This document shows positions 1 through 7,579 of a stretch of DNA of 64,000 nt, piece after piece. The notes under the pieces are model-generated. The model searched no databases. It had not been told where the DNA came from and saw only the letters and a program-made list of their open reading frames with translations. Position 1 is the first letter of the stretch. Every line of letters starts with the position of its first letter. The stretch is from Blastococcus sp. LR1 (GTDB taxonomy: Bacteria > Actinomycetota > Actinomycetes > Mycobacteriales > Geodermatophilaceae). The stretch is from assembly GCF_020166105.1 (NCBI RefSeq), contig NZ_JAIUJY010000002.1:186001-250000 (forward strand). Direction: 5' to 3'. The position numbers and the translations under genes were made by a program.

Positions 1-1835
1 CCGGCGAACGTCGCCGGGTCGACGGCGAGCACCTGCACGTCGGTCGCGGTGCCGGCGTCGTCCACGACGCTGCCGTCGTACCGGTCCAGCACGGTGCCGA
101 CGGCGTCGGTGGCCGTCGTCGGCGTCACCTGCGGGATCGAGATCAGCGCCCGGTCGGCCCCGATCTGGACGCCGACCTTGGCGGCGAGCGTGGTCTGCGA
201 GCCCGCGGTCAGCGTCGCCGTGTACCCGAGGACGGCGACCGGCACGGTCACCGCGACGAGCAGCGCGGCAGCCGCGCCGGGACCCGCGGCCAGCCGGTTG
301 ACCGCCAGGAACACCGGCGGGCGGAGGCGAGCGGCGCGCCGCCGCAGGCGCGGGAGGAGCCGGGTGCCGAGCCGGGCCGCGAGCAACGCGGCGCCGGCGA
401 TCGCGAGCACCGGAAAGGCGACCAGCAGCCCGTTGACCTGGGCCACGCCGCCGGTGACCACGATCGCGTCCCGGCTCTCCAGCAGCAGCCAGCAGGCGCC
501 CGCGGCCACGACCAGGGCCAGCTCCCACGGCACGGCGGCGAGCCGGCCGGGAGCTGTCCCGAGCGGGCGCTCCACGGTGGCGTGCGCCCGAAGCCCGGCG
601 ACGACGGCGGCGGCGAGCAGCCCGGCGAGGAAGGCCGCGGCGCCGAACGCGGCCGCCGCGGCCACCGCCGCGGGATCGAGATCGTCCGCCGGGCCGAGCC
701 CGCCCACGAGCAGCCGGGCGGCCAGCCATCCGACGGCCGCGCCGACGAGCGCCGGCGCCAGCAGCTCGAGGGCCGCCTTGCCGGCCAGCGCGCCCGGGCC
801 GGCGCCACGGGCGGCCAGCAGGCGCACCTCCGCGCTGCGGCGGTCGGCCCAGAAGCCGCCCGAGGCAGCCACGAGCACGAGGGCCAGCACCGCCGCGGCG
901 GCGGCGACGGCCACGACCGGGCCGCGCAGTCCGGCCTCGACGAGCTCGGCCCGCTCCACCGCCGCGTCGAGCTGCTCGTTCTCCCCGGCCCCGAGCAGCG
1001 TCGTCGCCTTCCCCTCGGGCACCGCCCGGGCCGCCCGTTGCTGCTCGGCCACCAGTCCGCGGGCCACCTCGACGGTGAGGTCCGCGGTTCGCGTGGGCAC
1101 CGCCTCGGTCACGACGAGCAGCCCGGCCCGGCTGCTGATCGCGGTGAGCGTCGCCTCGTCGGTGGCGAGCAGCAGCGCGGGCGGGGGCACGTCGGCCGAG
1201 GCCGCGTTGAGGTACAGCTCGCCGTAGGCGCACCAGTACGGCCCGCCGCCGGTGTCGAACAGGTCGGTGTAGACGCCGGCGACCGGCACCGCGACGCCCG
1301 CCACGGAGATCGACTCCCCGACCGTCGCCTCCGCCGCCGCGGCGTAGGAGGCCGGCAGCCACACCCCCTGGGCGCCGGCGGAGGCCACGACCTCGACGTG
1401 CTCGGTGGCGTCCGGCCGCCACAGCAGGTTGGCCGGCAGCGTCAGCAGCGTGCCCCGGGCGTCCCGGACCGGCAGCCCGCCCTGCGGATTGCCGGCGGCG
1501 CCGATGGAGGCGAGGACGAGCAACGTCCGCTCGGGCTCCCGGCCGAGGTCGGTCCAGATCTGCCGGGGGGCGTCCGCCTCCGCGGCGAGGACCTCCGGCG
1601 ACGTCCCGGGCGGGAACCGCAGGGTCACCGACGTCGCCGGCCGCGCCGCCTCCGCGCACTGCGGCGCCAGCTGCTCCTGCAGGGCGGCGGAGCGCGCCGA
1701 GGAGAGCAGCAGCGGCGCCGAGGCGAGGGCGCAGGCCAGGACCGCCGTCGCCACGACGACGGCCAGCACGGTGACCGGCGAGCCGAGCACCAGCCACGGC
1801 GCCCGGCGCCACGGGGCCAGCCGCCACAGCCTCAT
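1..1835 (-). CDS. ABC transporter permease, FtsX-like (3' end outside window)
   Basis: Membrane component of an FtsX/MacB-type ABC exporter. The protein starts MRLWRLAPWR at an ATG overlapping the stop of the ATPase gene upstream (ATGA), and 611 codons are open to the window edge, so the C-terminus is missing. A first transmembrane segment lies at about residues 22-44, followed by a long extracytoplasmic stretch rich in Ala/Pro/Asp, as in this family. Further hydrophobic blocks follow, including one after VFLAVNRLAAGPGAAA close to the edge, a core-helix pattern I associate with actinobacterial FtsX-like permeases. It is last in a three-gene overlapping operon with two ATPases. Substrate unknown; antimicrobial-peptide or lipoprotein export are usual roles of the family, but nothing here decides. 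Confidence 0.8.
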   Translation of the reverse strand, partial: MRLWRLAPWRRAPWLVLGSPVTVLAVVVATAVLACALASAPLLLSSARSAALQEQLAPQCAEAARPATSVTLRFPPGTSPEVLAAEADAPRQIWTDLGREPERTLLVLASIGAAGNPQGGLPVRDARGTLLTLPANLLWRPDATEHVEVVASAGAQGVWLPASYAAAAEATVGESISVAGVAVPVAGVYTDLFDTGGGPYWCAYGELYLNAASADVPPPALLLATDEATLTAISSRAGLLVVTEAVPTRTADLTVEVARGLVAEQQRAARAVPEGKATTLLGAGENEQLDAAVERAELVEAGLRGPVVAVAAAAAVLALVLVAASGGFWADRRSAEVRLLAARGAGPGALAGKAALELLAPALVGAAVGWLAARLLVGGLGPADDLDPAAVAAAAAFGAAAFLAGLLAAAVVAGLRAHATVERPLGTAPGRLAAVPWELALVVAAGACWLLLESRDAIVVTGGVAQVNGLLVAFPVLAIAGAALLAARLGTRLLPRLRRRAARLRPPVFLAVNRLAAGPGAAAALLVAVTVPVAVLGYTATLTAGSQTTLAAKVGVQIGADRALISIPQVTPTTATDAVGTVLDRYDGSVVDDAGTATDVQVLAVDPATFA

Positions 1836-2539
1836 GCCGGCGCTCCGTCCGGGATACGGCCCTCGTCGATCCGGCCCTCGTCGATCCGGCCGTCGCGCAT
1901 CCGCAGCACCCGGTCGGCCCGCCGCCAGGCCTGCTCGTCGTGGGTCGCCAGGAGCACCGCCGAACCGCGCCGCGCCTGCGCGCCGATGAGCTCCAGCAGG
2001 GCGTCGGCGTGCTCCCGGTCCTGGTGCGCCGTCGGTTCGTCGGCGAGCAGGACGGCGGGGTCGGCCACCAGTGCCCGGGCGACCGCCGCCCGCTGCTGCT
2101 CCCCGAGCGACGTCTGGTGCGGATACCGGCCGGCGACCGAGGTCAGGCCGAGGTCCGCCAGCAGTTCGTGCCCGCGGCGCTCCGCCGCAGGGAGGTCGCC
2201 GGTCAGGCGCGCGGGCAGCAGCACGTTGTCGGCGAGCGACAGCTCCGCGACCAGCCCGAGCGACTGGGGCACCAGGGCCAGCTCGGCCCACGTCAGCTCG
2301 GCGGGCCGCCGCCCGGCGAGGGATCCGGTGCAGGTGAGCGTTCCGGAGTCCGCCGTGTCCCAGCCGCACAGGACCGCCAGCAGCGTGCTCTTGCCCGATC
2401 CGGAAGGGCCGGCGATGGCGACCACCTCTCCCCCGGTGAGGACGAGGTCGGCGCCGGCCAGCGCGGGAACGGACTCCGCGCCCCGGGCGAACGTGCGGAC
2501 GAGGGAGCGGGCGACGACGCCGGCCCTGCCTGCGCTCAC
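1832..2539 (-). CDS. ABC transporter ATP-binding protein (MacB/LolD type)
   Basis: Cytoplasmic ATPase subunit, 235 residues, for the FtsX-like permease that follows. Walker A GPSGSGKST, a degenerate signature region (TSLGEQQRAAVARALV), Walker B VLLADEPTA and the H-loop LATHDEQ are all visible. The GTG start overlaps the TGA of the upstream ATPase (GTGA), and its own TGA overlaps the permease ATG, so all three genes are probably translationally coupled. The signature reads SLGEQQ rather than LSGGQQ, so this may be the weaker site of a heterodimeric ATPase pair. The C-terminus carries a short direct repeat, RIDEGRIDEGRI. Confidence 0.85.
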   Translation of the reverse strand: MSAGRAGVVARSLVRTFARGAESVPALAGADLVLTGGEVVAIAGPSGSGKSTLLAVLCGWDTADSGTLTCTGSLAGRRPAELTWAELALVPQSLGLVAELSLADNVLLPARLTGDLPAAERRGHELLADLGLTSVAGRYPHQTSLGEQQRAAVARALVADPAVLLADEPTAHQDREHADALLELIGAQARRGSAVLLATHDEQAWRRADRVLRMRDGRIDEGRIDEGRIPDGAPA

Positions 2540-3240
2540 TGCTGCACCCGGCCGTGGTCCAGCCGGACCACGCCGTCGGCGACGGCCATCACCCGCGGAT
2601 CGTGCGAGGAGACGACGAACGCCACACCCGTGGCCGCCAGCTCGCCCATCGCGCCGAGCACCCGGTCGGCGGCGGCGGAGTCCAGCTCGGCGGTGGGTTC
2701 GTCGGCCACCACGAGGGTCGGGGAACCGATCACGCTGCAAGCCACGGCCAGGCGCTGCTGCTCCCCGCCGGAGAGCTCGCCCGGCCGGTGCGACACCCGG
2801 GCGCCCAGGCCCAGTCGGCTCAGCAGGGCGGAGATCGCGTCGTCGTCGACCTCCGCACCGCGCATCGACGCCGCCAGCCGCACCTGCTCGGCCGCGCCGA
2901 GATAGGGCAGCAGGTTCTCCCCCGGCCGCTGGAAGAGGTAGGACACGTGCCGCCGGCGCAGTCGCCGCCTGCCGCGGGCCCGCAAGCCGTCCACCCGCAG
3001 TCCACCGACGTGCACCGAACCGGAGTCGGGCCGGTCGAGGCAGGCCAGCAGCCGCAGCAACGACGACTTGCCGGCTCCCGAGGGTCCGACCACCACGGTC
3101 AGCCGGGCCCGTGGGATCGCGAGGTCGACCCCGTCCAGCGCGGTCACCGACTCGGTCGCCGTCCGGTAGGTCTTGACCACCCGGGAGCACTCCGCCGCGG
3201 CGCCGTCCACCGAGGAGGCCGGCACCCCGCTCGACGTCAC
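2536..3240 (-). CDS. ABC transporter ATP-binding protein (MacB/LolD type)
   Basis: First gene of the FtsX-type exporter operon, 234 residues. Walker A GPSGAGKSS, signature ELSGGEQQRLAVA, Walker B LVVADEPTAELD and H-loop SSHDPRVM are intact. The GTG start at 3240 is preceded by AGAGGTG about five bases upstream; an in-frame GTG at 3246 is an alternative. Two different ATPases with one large permease suggests a heterodimeric motor, this one having the canonical signature and its partner a variant one. Transcribed divergently from the csbD-like gene. Confidence 0.85.
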   Translation of the reverse strand: MTSSGVPASSVDGAAAECSRVVKTYRTATESVTALDGVDLAIPRARLTVVVGPSGAGKSSLLRLLACLDRPDSGSVHVGGLRVDGLRARGRRRLRRRHVSYLFQRPGENLLPYLGAAEQVRLAASMRGAEVDDDAISALLSRLGLGARVSHRPGELSGGEQQRLAVACSVIGSPTLVVADEPTAELDSAAADRVLGAMGELAATGVAFVVSSHDPRVMAVADGVVRLDHGRVQQ

Positions 3241-3340
3241 CGGGTCACCTCTCGTCCGAAGCGGGCGCTGTCTCCGAGCGGGAACCCTAGTTGCGGTGAT
3301 CACCCGGACGGGTGTTCGCCCAGGCCTGCCGTTCGGCGGT

Positions 3341-3366
3341 GTGTCGGGCCGAGACAACCGGGGTAG
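3341..3366 (+). promoter_or_regulatory. Possible SigB-like promoter of the csbD gene
   Basis: GTGT, 16 bases, then GGGTAG resembles the alternative stress-sigma consensus of actinobacteria (GNNT, 14-16 bases, GGGTA). It lies about 28 bases before the CsbD start. A similar arrangement precedes the catalase gene. Pattern match only; a palindrome (CACCCGGACGGGTG, 3301-3314) sits just upstream. Confidence 0.35.
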
Positions 3367-3393
3367 TGCCCCCGTGGCTGGAAGGAGCCCACC

Positions 3394-3564
3394 ATGAGCA
3401 ACGAGGACAAGGCCAACAACAAGGTCGAGGAGTTCGGCGGCAAGGCCAAGGAAGCTCTCGGCAACGCCACGAACGACAAGGACCTGCAGGCCGCGGGCCA
3501 GAAGGACCAGACGAAGAGCAACCTGAAGCAGGCCGGCGAGAAGGTCAAGGACGCCTTCAAGTAA
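3394..3564 (+). CDS. CsbD family stress-response protein
   Basis: Small hydrophilic protein of 56 residues (MSNEDKANNKVEEFGGKAKE...), a typical CsbD-like size and composition: rich in Lys, Glu, Ala and Gly, no Cys, no membrane segment, and the family's Gly-Lys-Ala-Lys-Glu-Ala pattern near residue 20. A good ribosome site (GGAAGGAG) precedes the ATG. CsbD proteins are general-stress proteins of unknown biochemical activity, sigma-B dependent in Bacillus; the GGGTAG box upstream fits that. It stands alone between the divergent ABC operon and the convergent Nudix gene, followed by two hairpins. Confidence 0.85.
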   Translation: MSNEDKANNKVEEFGGKAKEALGNATNDKDLQAAGQKDQTKSNLKQAGEKVKDAFK

Positions 3565-3566
3565 CC

Positions 3567-3638
3567 GCGGAGCCCCCTTCGGAGGGGGCCTCGACAGGCA
3601 CGCTGCACGGGCGCCGTTCCCCTCGGGGAACGGCGCCC
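3567..3638. terminator. Tandem hairpins between csbD and the Nudix gene
   Basis: A GC-rich hairpin with a TTCGG-type loop lies just after the csbD stop (3569-3591). It is followed by a perfect 14-base inverted repeat (arms 3609-3622 and 3625-3638). The two genes converge here, so the second can serve both strands. No long T-run, as usual in very GC-rich genomes. Confidence 0.7.
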
Positions 3639-3667
3639 GCGTCGTCGCCCGGCGTTGGTTCTCGGCG

Positions 3668-4405
3668 TCAGTTCTCGGCGAGCAGTGCCCGGACCGCCGG
3701 CAGCAACGGCCGGTCCGCCGGGATCCAGTCCATCGCGTCCAGCTCCTCGGGGCCGACCCAGCGCAGCTCGGAGTGCTCGTGCGCGACCGGCTCGCCCTCG
3801 GGAAGGCGGGCCGCCCAGACGCGCATCGTCGAGGCGCCCGGCGCCCCTCCGGCGACGACGCCGTCGAGCGGCACCTCCCCCACGAACTCCCGCGGGACGA
3901 CGGTGACGCCGAGCTCCTCCTGGCACTCCCGCACCAGGGCCTCGAGTTCGGACTCCCCACGCTCGACCTTGCCGCCCGGGAACTCCCAGCGGCCGTCGAA
4001 GACGCCTCCCGAGCGCTGCGCGACCAGGACCCGGCCCGCGTCGACGACCGCCGCCCCGACGACCTGCACCACGTCCAGGGCGCGCCGTTCGGCCGCGGCG
4101 GCGAAGGCGTCCAGGTGCGCGTGCATCGCCCGCGCGATCCTGCGCCTGCGGAGGAACCCGCCGGGACTGCCGGGCTCCCAGTCCAGCTGCTCCTCGACGA
4201 GCGTGCCCGCCGCGGTGCCGGAGAAGCGGCGCGAGTGGGTGACCCGACCCCGTCGGCCGATCATCGCAGAGGCGACGTCGCGTTCCGGTCGAACCGAGCC
4301 GACCTCCTCCAGGTCGAACGGCCATGGCCGCCCGAGGGCCCGCGCGACGTCGAACGCGACGGTCAGTGGTGCCTCCACCACAGTGGTGAAACGCAGCGTC
4401 GGCAC
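3668..4405 (-). CDS. SRPBCC domain - Nudix hydrolase fusion protein
   Basis: A 245-residue protein of two parts. Residues 1 to about 110 look like an SRPBCC (START/polyketide-cyclase-like) lipid-binding fold: it begins TLRFTTVVEAPLTVAFD and ends in a long amphipathic helix before AAAAERRALDVV. Residues 113-245 form a MutT-type Nudix domain with the full box (GGKVERGE...RECQEELG, about 144-166) after WEFPGG, as in 8-oxo-dGTP/CTP pyrophosphohydrolases. The chosen GTG at 4405 has GGGAGAG upstream; an in-frame ATG at 4426 would leave only 14 bases to the divergent Rrf2 gene. The Nudix call is firm; the N-terminal fold is by pattern only. Confidence 0.8.
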   Translation of the reverse strand: MPTLRFTTVVEAPLTVAFDVARALGRPWPFDLEEVGSVRPERDVASAMIGRRGRVTHSRRFSGTAAGTLVEEQLDWEPGSPGGFLRRRRIARAMHAHLDAFAAAAERRALDVVQVVGAAVVDAGRVLVAQRSGGVFDGRWEFPGGKVERGESELEALVRECQEELGVTVVPREFVGEVPLDGVVAGGAPGASTMRVWAARLPEGEPVAHEHSELRWVGPEELDAMDWIPADRPLLPAVRALLAEN

Positions 4406-4440
4406 GCGGGGACTCTCCCAGACCACGGCACTATGGGTAC

Positions 4441-4914
4441 GTGCGCATCAACGCGAGGGTCGACTACGCCGTCCGAGCCGTCCTCGAACTGGCCGCGGCC
4501 GCGCCCGAGGCGCTCACCTGCGACAAGATCGCCGCCGCCCAGGACATCCCGTCCCGCTTCCTGCAGGCGATCCTCGCCGACCTGCAGCACGCCCGGCTGG
4601 TCACCAGCCAGCGCGGCCGCGACGGCGGGTACCGGCTGGCGCTGCCGGCCTCGGAGATCTCCATCGCCCGGGTCATGCGGGTAGAGCAGGGGTTCCTCGC
4701 CGAGGTGCACGGGCAGCGGCCCGAAGACGTCACCTACCCGGGGCCGGCCACCGAGCTGGCCGGCGTCTGGGTCGCCGCGCGCGAGGCCTACCGGCGGGTG
4801 CTCGAGGGCGTGACCGTGGCCGACGTCGTCGCCGGGCAGCTTCCCGAGCACGCCGCCGAGCTGGTCGCGATCGACAACGCCTGGCGCTCCTTCAGCGAGC
4901 CGTCCCGCGACTGA
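4441..4914 (+). CDS. Rrf2 family transcriptional regulator
   Basis: 157-residue Rrf2 winged-helix regulator. The N-terminus (MRINARVDYAVRAVLELA), the helix-turn-helix with IPSRFLQAILADLQHARLV, and the wing SQRGRDGGYRLA are diagnostic. There is only one cysteine (near residue 27), not the three-Cys cluster of IscR/NsrR, so an iron-sulfur sensor is unlikely; CymR-like cysteine-metabolism regulators of this family also lack the cluster. It directly precedes the sulfate-assimilation genes on the same strand, and I infer it regulates them. It starts at a GTG with almost no leader after TATGGGTAC, so a nearly leaderless transcript is possible. Confidence 0.85.
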   Translation: MRINARVDYAVRAVLELAAAAPEALTCDKIAAAQDIPSRFLQAILADLQHARLVTSQRGRDGGYRLALPASEISIARVMRVEQGFLAEVHGQRPEDVTYPGPATELAGVWVAAREAYRRVLEGVTVADVVAGQLPEHAAELVAIDNAWRSFSEPSRD

Positions 4915-4965
4915 CCGGGCACCCGGTCGCCCGCGCCTCCGGGCGCGGCGGCGACACTGGGACCC

Positions 4966-5511
4966 ATGACCGCTGTTCCGCGCCCCGGTGTCACCGTCTT
5001 CCTGACCGGCCTCTCCGGCGCGGGCAAGTCCACGATCACCGACGCCCTGGTCGCCCAGCTGGAGGCGGAGGGCCGGCCGGTCACCGTGCTCGACGGCGAC
5101 GTCGTCCGCACGCACCTGTCCAGCGAGCTGACGTTCTCCAAGGAGGACCGCGACCTCAACATCCGGCGCATCGGCTGGGTGGCCGGCGAGGTCGTGAAGC
5201 ACGGCGGCACTGTCGTGGTGGCCGCGATCGCGCCCTACGAGGCCGCCCGCGAGGAGGCCCGGACGCTCGTCGAGAAGCACGGCCGCTTCGTGCTCGTGCA
5301 CCTGTCGACCCCGCTCGAGGTGTGCGAGGGCCGCGACGTGAAGGGCCTCTACGCCAAGGCCCGCGCCGGCGAGATCGCCGTCTTCACCGGGGTCAGCGAC
5401 CCCTACGAGCCACCGGTCCGCGCAGAACTGGTCATCGACACCTCGGTCACCCCGCTCGAGGAGTCGGTCTCCCGCATCCGCGCGGCCCTCGACGCTCCCC
5501 CCGTCGGCTGA
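4966..5511 (+). CDS. cysC: Adenylyl-sulfate kinase
   Basis: Phosphorylates APS to PAPS with ATP. 181 residues, full length for stand-alone CysC. P-loop GLSGAGKST at residues 15-23, then LDGDVVRTHL, the RDLNIRRIGWVA motif and IAPYEAAREEAR, all typical of APS kinases. Lies between the Rrf2 regulator and the leader-controlled sulfite reductase operon. The CysH here looks like an APS reductase, which does not need PAPS, so PAPS may serve sulfation or a parallel branch. ATP sulfurylase (cysD/cysN) is not in the window. Confidence 0.9.
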   Translation: MTAVPRPGVTVFLTGLSGAGKSTITDALVAQLEAEGRPVTVLDGDVVRTHLSSELTFSKEDRDLNIRRIGWVAGEVVKHGGTVVVAAIAPYEAAREEARTLVEKHGRFVLVHLSTPLEVCEGRDVKGLYAKARAGEIAVFTGVSDPYEPPVRAELVIDTSVTPLEESVSRIRAALDAPPVG

Positions 5512-5552
5512 CTCACGCCGCCTCTGGCGCGAGGTATGGGAGGATCGGCGCC

Positions 5553-5639
5553 ATGACCGATCGCGGAGCGCTCCTCGTGGCGCGCCTGCACATCGATCTG
5601 GCGCTGGTCTCCAGCGCCGCCTGTCGCGCCGCGCGCTGA
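5553..5639 (+). CDS. Cysteine-containing leader peptide (28 aa), probable attenuator
   Basis: A 28-codon reading frame starting ATG after GGGAGGATCGGCGCC and ending ...HIDLALVSSAACRAAR. The pattern of an Arg-rich start, a hydrophobic middle and a single Cys inside SSAxCR near the C-terminus matches a class of short actinobacterial leader peptides found upstream of sulfur-assimilation genes. There, ribosome behaviour at the Cys codon is proposed to couple operon expression to cysteine supply. It ends 105 bases before the sulfite reductase start, in a segment able to fold. The peptide is probably regulatory in cis rather than functional in itself. Easily missed because of its size. Confidence 0.8.
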   Translation: MTDRGALLVARLHIDLALVSSAACRAAR

Positions 5640-5653
5640 CACCCGGTTCCTCC

Positions 5654-5725
5654 GCGCAGCTCCTCCGGCTGCGTCCCGATCCAGCAGCGCCCCGTCTCCC
5701 GGCCCGCTGCCGGACGGCGAGGAGC
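5654..5725 (+). promoter_or_regulatory. Candidate attenuator structure upstream of sulfite reductase
   Basis: In the spacer between leader peptide and sulfite reductase, GCTCCTC (5659-5665) is complementary to GAGGAGC (5719-5725), which lies just ahead of the AGGAAG ribosome site. A competing small hairpin CGCAG/CTGCG (5655-5671) overlaps the first arm. This is the geometry expected if ribosome position on the leader decides whether the reductase site is masked. Inferred by eye, not folded. Confidence 0.4.
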
Positions 5726-5744
5726 GCAGGAAGAAGCAAGCCAC

Positions 5745-7418
5745 GTGAGCACCCCCACCCGCACCAGCAACCGGCCCCAGCGTGGGCAGGGTCAGTGGGC
5801 GCTGGGTTACCGCGAGCCGCTCAACCCCAACGAGCGGATGAAGAAGGACTCCGACGGGCTCGAGGTCCGTCAGCGGATCCTCGACATCTACTCGAAGGCC
5901 GGCTTCGACTCGATCGATCCCGGCGACCTCCGTGGCCGCATGCGCTGGATGGGCCTCTACACCCAGCGCGCCCAGGGCATCCCCGGCGGCAAGACCGCCG
6001 TCCTGGAGCCGGAGGAGCTCGAGGACTCCTACTTCATGATGCGGGCCCGCATCGACGGCGGGCAGCTGACCAGCGACGCGCTCCGCGTCATCGGCGGCAT
6101 CAGCACCGAGTTCGGCCGCGACGTCGCCGACGTCACCGACCGGCAGAACGTGCAGTACCACTGGATCCGCATCGAGGACGTGCCCGAGATCTGGCGCCGT
6201 CTCGAGTCCGTGGGCCTCTCCACGATGGAGGCCTGCGGCGACGTCCCGCGCGTCATGCTCGGCTGCCCGATGGCCGGGATCCTCGAGGACGAGGTCCTCG
6301 ACGCCACGGACGTCATCGCGGAGACCGTGGCGAAGTACCTCGGCAGCCCCGAGTTCAGCAACCTGCCGCGCAAGTGGAAGACGTCGATGTCGGGGTGCGT
6401 GGACCACTGCACCGAGCCCGAGATCGACGACGTCTCCTTCGTGGGCGTGGTGAACGAGGCCGGCGAGGCCGGCTACGACCTGTGGGTCGGCGGCGGACTC
6501 TCCACCAACCCGATGTTCGCCCAGCGGGTCGGCGTCTTCGTGCGCCCCGACCAGGTCACCGACGTGTGGGCCGCCTGCACGAGCGTCTTCCGCGACTACG
6601 GCTACCGCCGGCAGCGCAACCGCGCGCGCATCAAGTTCCTCATGGCCGACTGGGGTCCGGAGAAGTTCCGCCAGGTGCTGCAGGACGAGTACCTGAAGGC
6701 GGAGCTGCCCGACGGTCCCGCTCCCGCGCCGGCCAAGCACGACCAGCGCGACCACGTCGGCGTCAGCCGGCAGAAGGACGGCCTCAACGCCGTCGGCTTC
6801 GCGCTGCGCACCGGCCGGATCAGCGGCTCGCTGCTGACCACGATCGCGAACCTGGCGGACGAGTACGGCCAGGGCCGCATCCGGACGACCACCCAGCAGA
6901 AGCTGGTCATCCTCGACGTCGCCGACGACGAGGTCGAGGCGCTGGTCGACGCGCTCGCCGCCCACGACCTCCAGGTGCGTCCCAGCGCCTTCCGCCGCGG
7001 CACCATGGCCTGCACCGGCCTGGAGTTCTGCAAGCTGGCGATCGTCGAGACCAAGCAGCACGCGCAGGACCTCTACACCGAGCTCGAGAAGCGGCTGCCG
7101 GACTTCGACACCCCGATCGGGATCAACGTCAACGGCTGCCCGAACAGCTGCGCGCGGTTCCAGACCGCCGACATCGGCTTCAAGGGCTCGATGGTCAAGG
7201 ACGAGTCCGGCGAGATGGTCGAGGGCTTTCAGGTGCACCTGGGCGGGCACCTCGGCGTGGAGGCCACCTTCGGCCGCAAGTTCCGCGGCCACAAGGTGAC
7301 CAAGGCGGAGACCGCCGACTACTGCGAGCGCGTCCTGCGCGGCTTCCAGGAGCGGAAGACGCCGGGCGAGTCCTTCGCCCACTACGTCTCCCGGGCGGAA
7401 GAGGACTGGTTGCTGTGA
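5745..7418 (+). CDS. sirA: Ferredoxin-dependent assimilatory sulfite reductase (siroheme, 4Fe-4S)
   Basis: Six-electron reduction of sulfite to sulfide using ferredoxin; 557 residues, the usual size of the SirA/NirA family. Cluster/siroheme ligands are C423, C429, C465 and C469 (CTGLEFC ... NGCPNSC). Two parallel half-domains are visible. Y72 and C164 lie 92 residues apart, the same spacing as the covalent Tyr-Cys pair known near the siroheme in the M. tuberculosis enzyme (Tyr69-Cys161). With cysH downstream and a Cys leader upstream, sulfite rather than nitrite is the likely substrate. The GTG start has AGGAAG upstream. Its TGA overlaps the GTG of the zinc-ribbon gene. Confidence 0.92.
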   Translation: MSTPTRTSNRPQRGQGQWALGYREPLNPNERMKKDSDGLEVRQRILDIYSKAGFDSIDPGDLRGRMRWMGLYTQRAQGIPGGKTAVLEPEELEDSYFMMRARIDGGQLTSDALRVIGGISTEFGRDVADVTDRQNVQYHWIRIEDVPEIWRRLESVGLSTMEACGDVPRVMLGCPMAGILEDEVLDATDVIAETVAKYLGSPEFSNLPRKWKTSMSGCVDHCTEPEIDDVSFVGVVNEAGEAGYDLWVGGGLSTNPMFAQRVGVFVRPDQVTDVWAACTSVFRDYGYRRQRNRARIKFLMADWGPEKFRQVLQDEYLKAELPDGPAPAPAKHDQRDHVGVSRQKDGLNAVGFALRTGRISGSLLTTIANLADEYGQGRIRTTTQQKLVILDVADDEVEALVDALAAHDLQVRPSAFRRGTMACTGLEFCKLAIVETKQHAQDLYTELEKRLPDFDTPIGINVNGCPNSCARFQTADIGFKGSMVKDESGEMVEGFQVHLGGHLGVEATFGRKFRGHKVTKAETADYCERVLRGFQERKTPGESFAHYVSRAEEDWLL

Positions 7419-7579
7419 GCGAGGAGCCGACGTCGGGAAGGACCCGGCAGCTGCCGGTGTTCCACTGCCCGTACTGCGGCGACGAGGACCTCACTCCGCA
7501 CGAGGACTCCGGCTGGCGCTGCAGTGCGTGTCTGCGGGCCTTCTCGGTCCGCCTGATCGCGACGGGGGTGCAGGGATGA
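7415..7579 (+). CDS. Small zinc-ribbon protein of the sulfite reductase operon
   Basis: 54-residue protein with two CxxC knuckles (C18/C21 in HCPYCG and C36/C39 in RCSACL), typical of a rubredoxin-like or zinc-ribbon fold. It overlaps the stop of the sulfite reductase (GTGA) and its own stop overlaps the cysH start (ATGA), so the three are probably translated as one coupled unit. Similar tiny genes occur between sulfite reductase and cysH in other actinobacteria, to my knowledge without an assigned function. A Zn or Fe site, an electron-transfer adaptor or a chaperone role are all possible; nothing in the sequence decides. Confidence 0.8.
   Translation: MSEEPTSGRTRQLPVFHCPYCGDEDLTPHEDSGWRCSACLRAFSVRLIATGVQG

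Noticed and set aside
49-1227. Long plus-strand frame opposite the permease
   Set aside because: Low-complexity Ala/Ser/Thr/Arg translation antisense to a clear membrane protein; a shadow.
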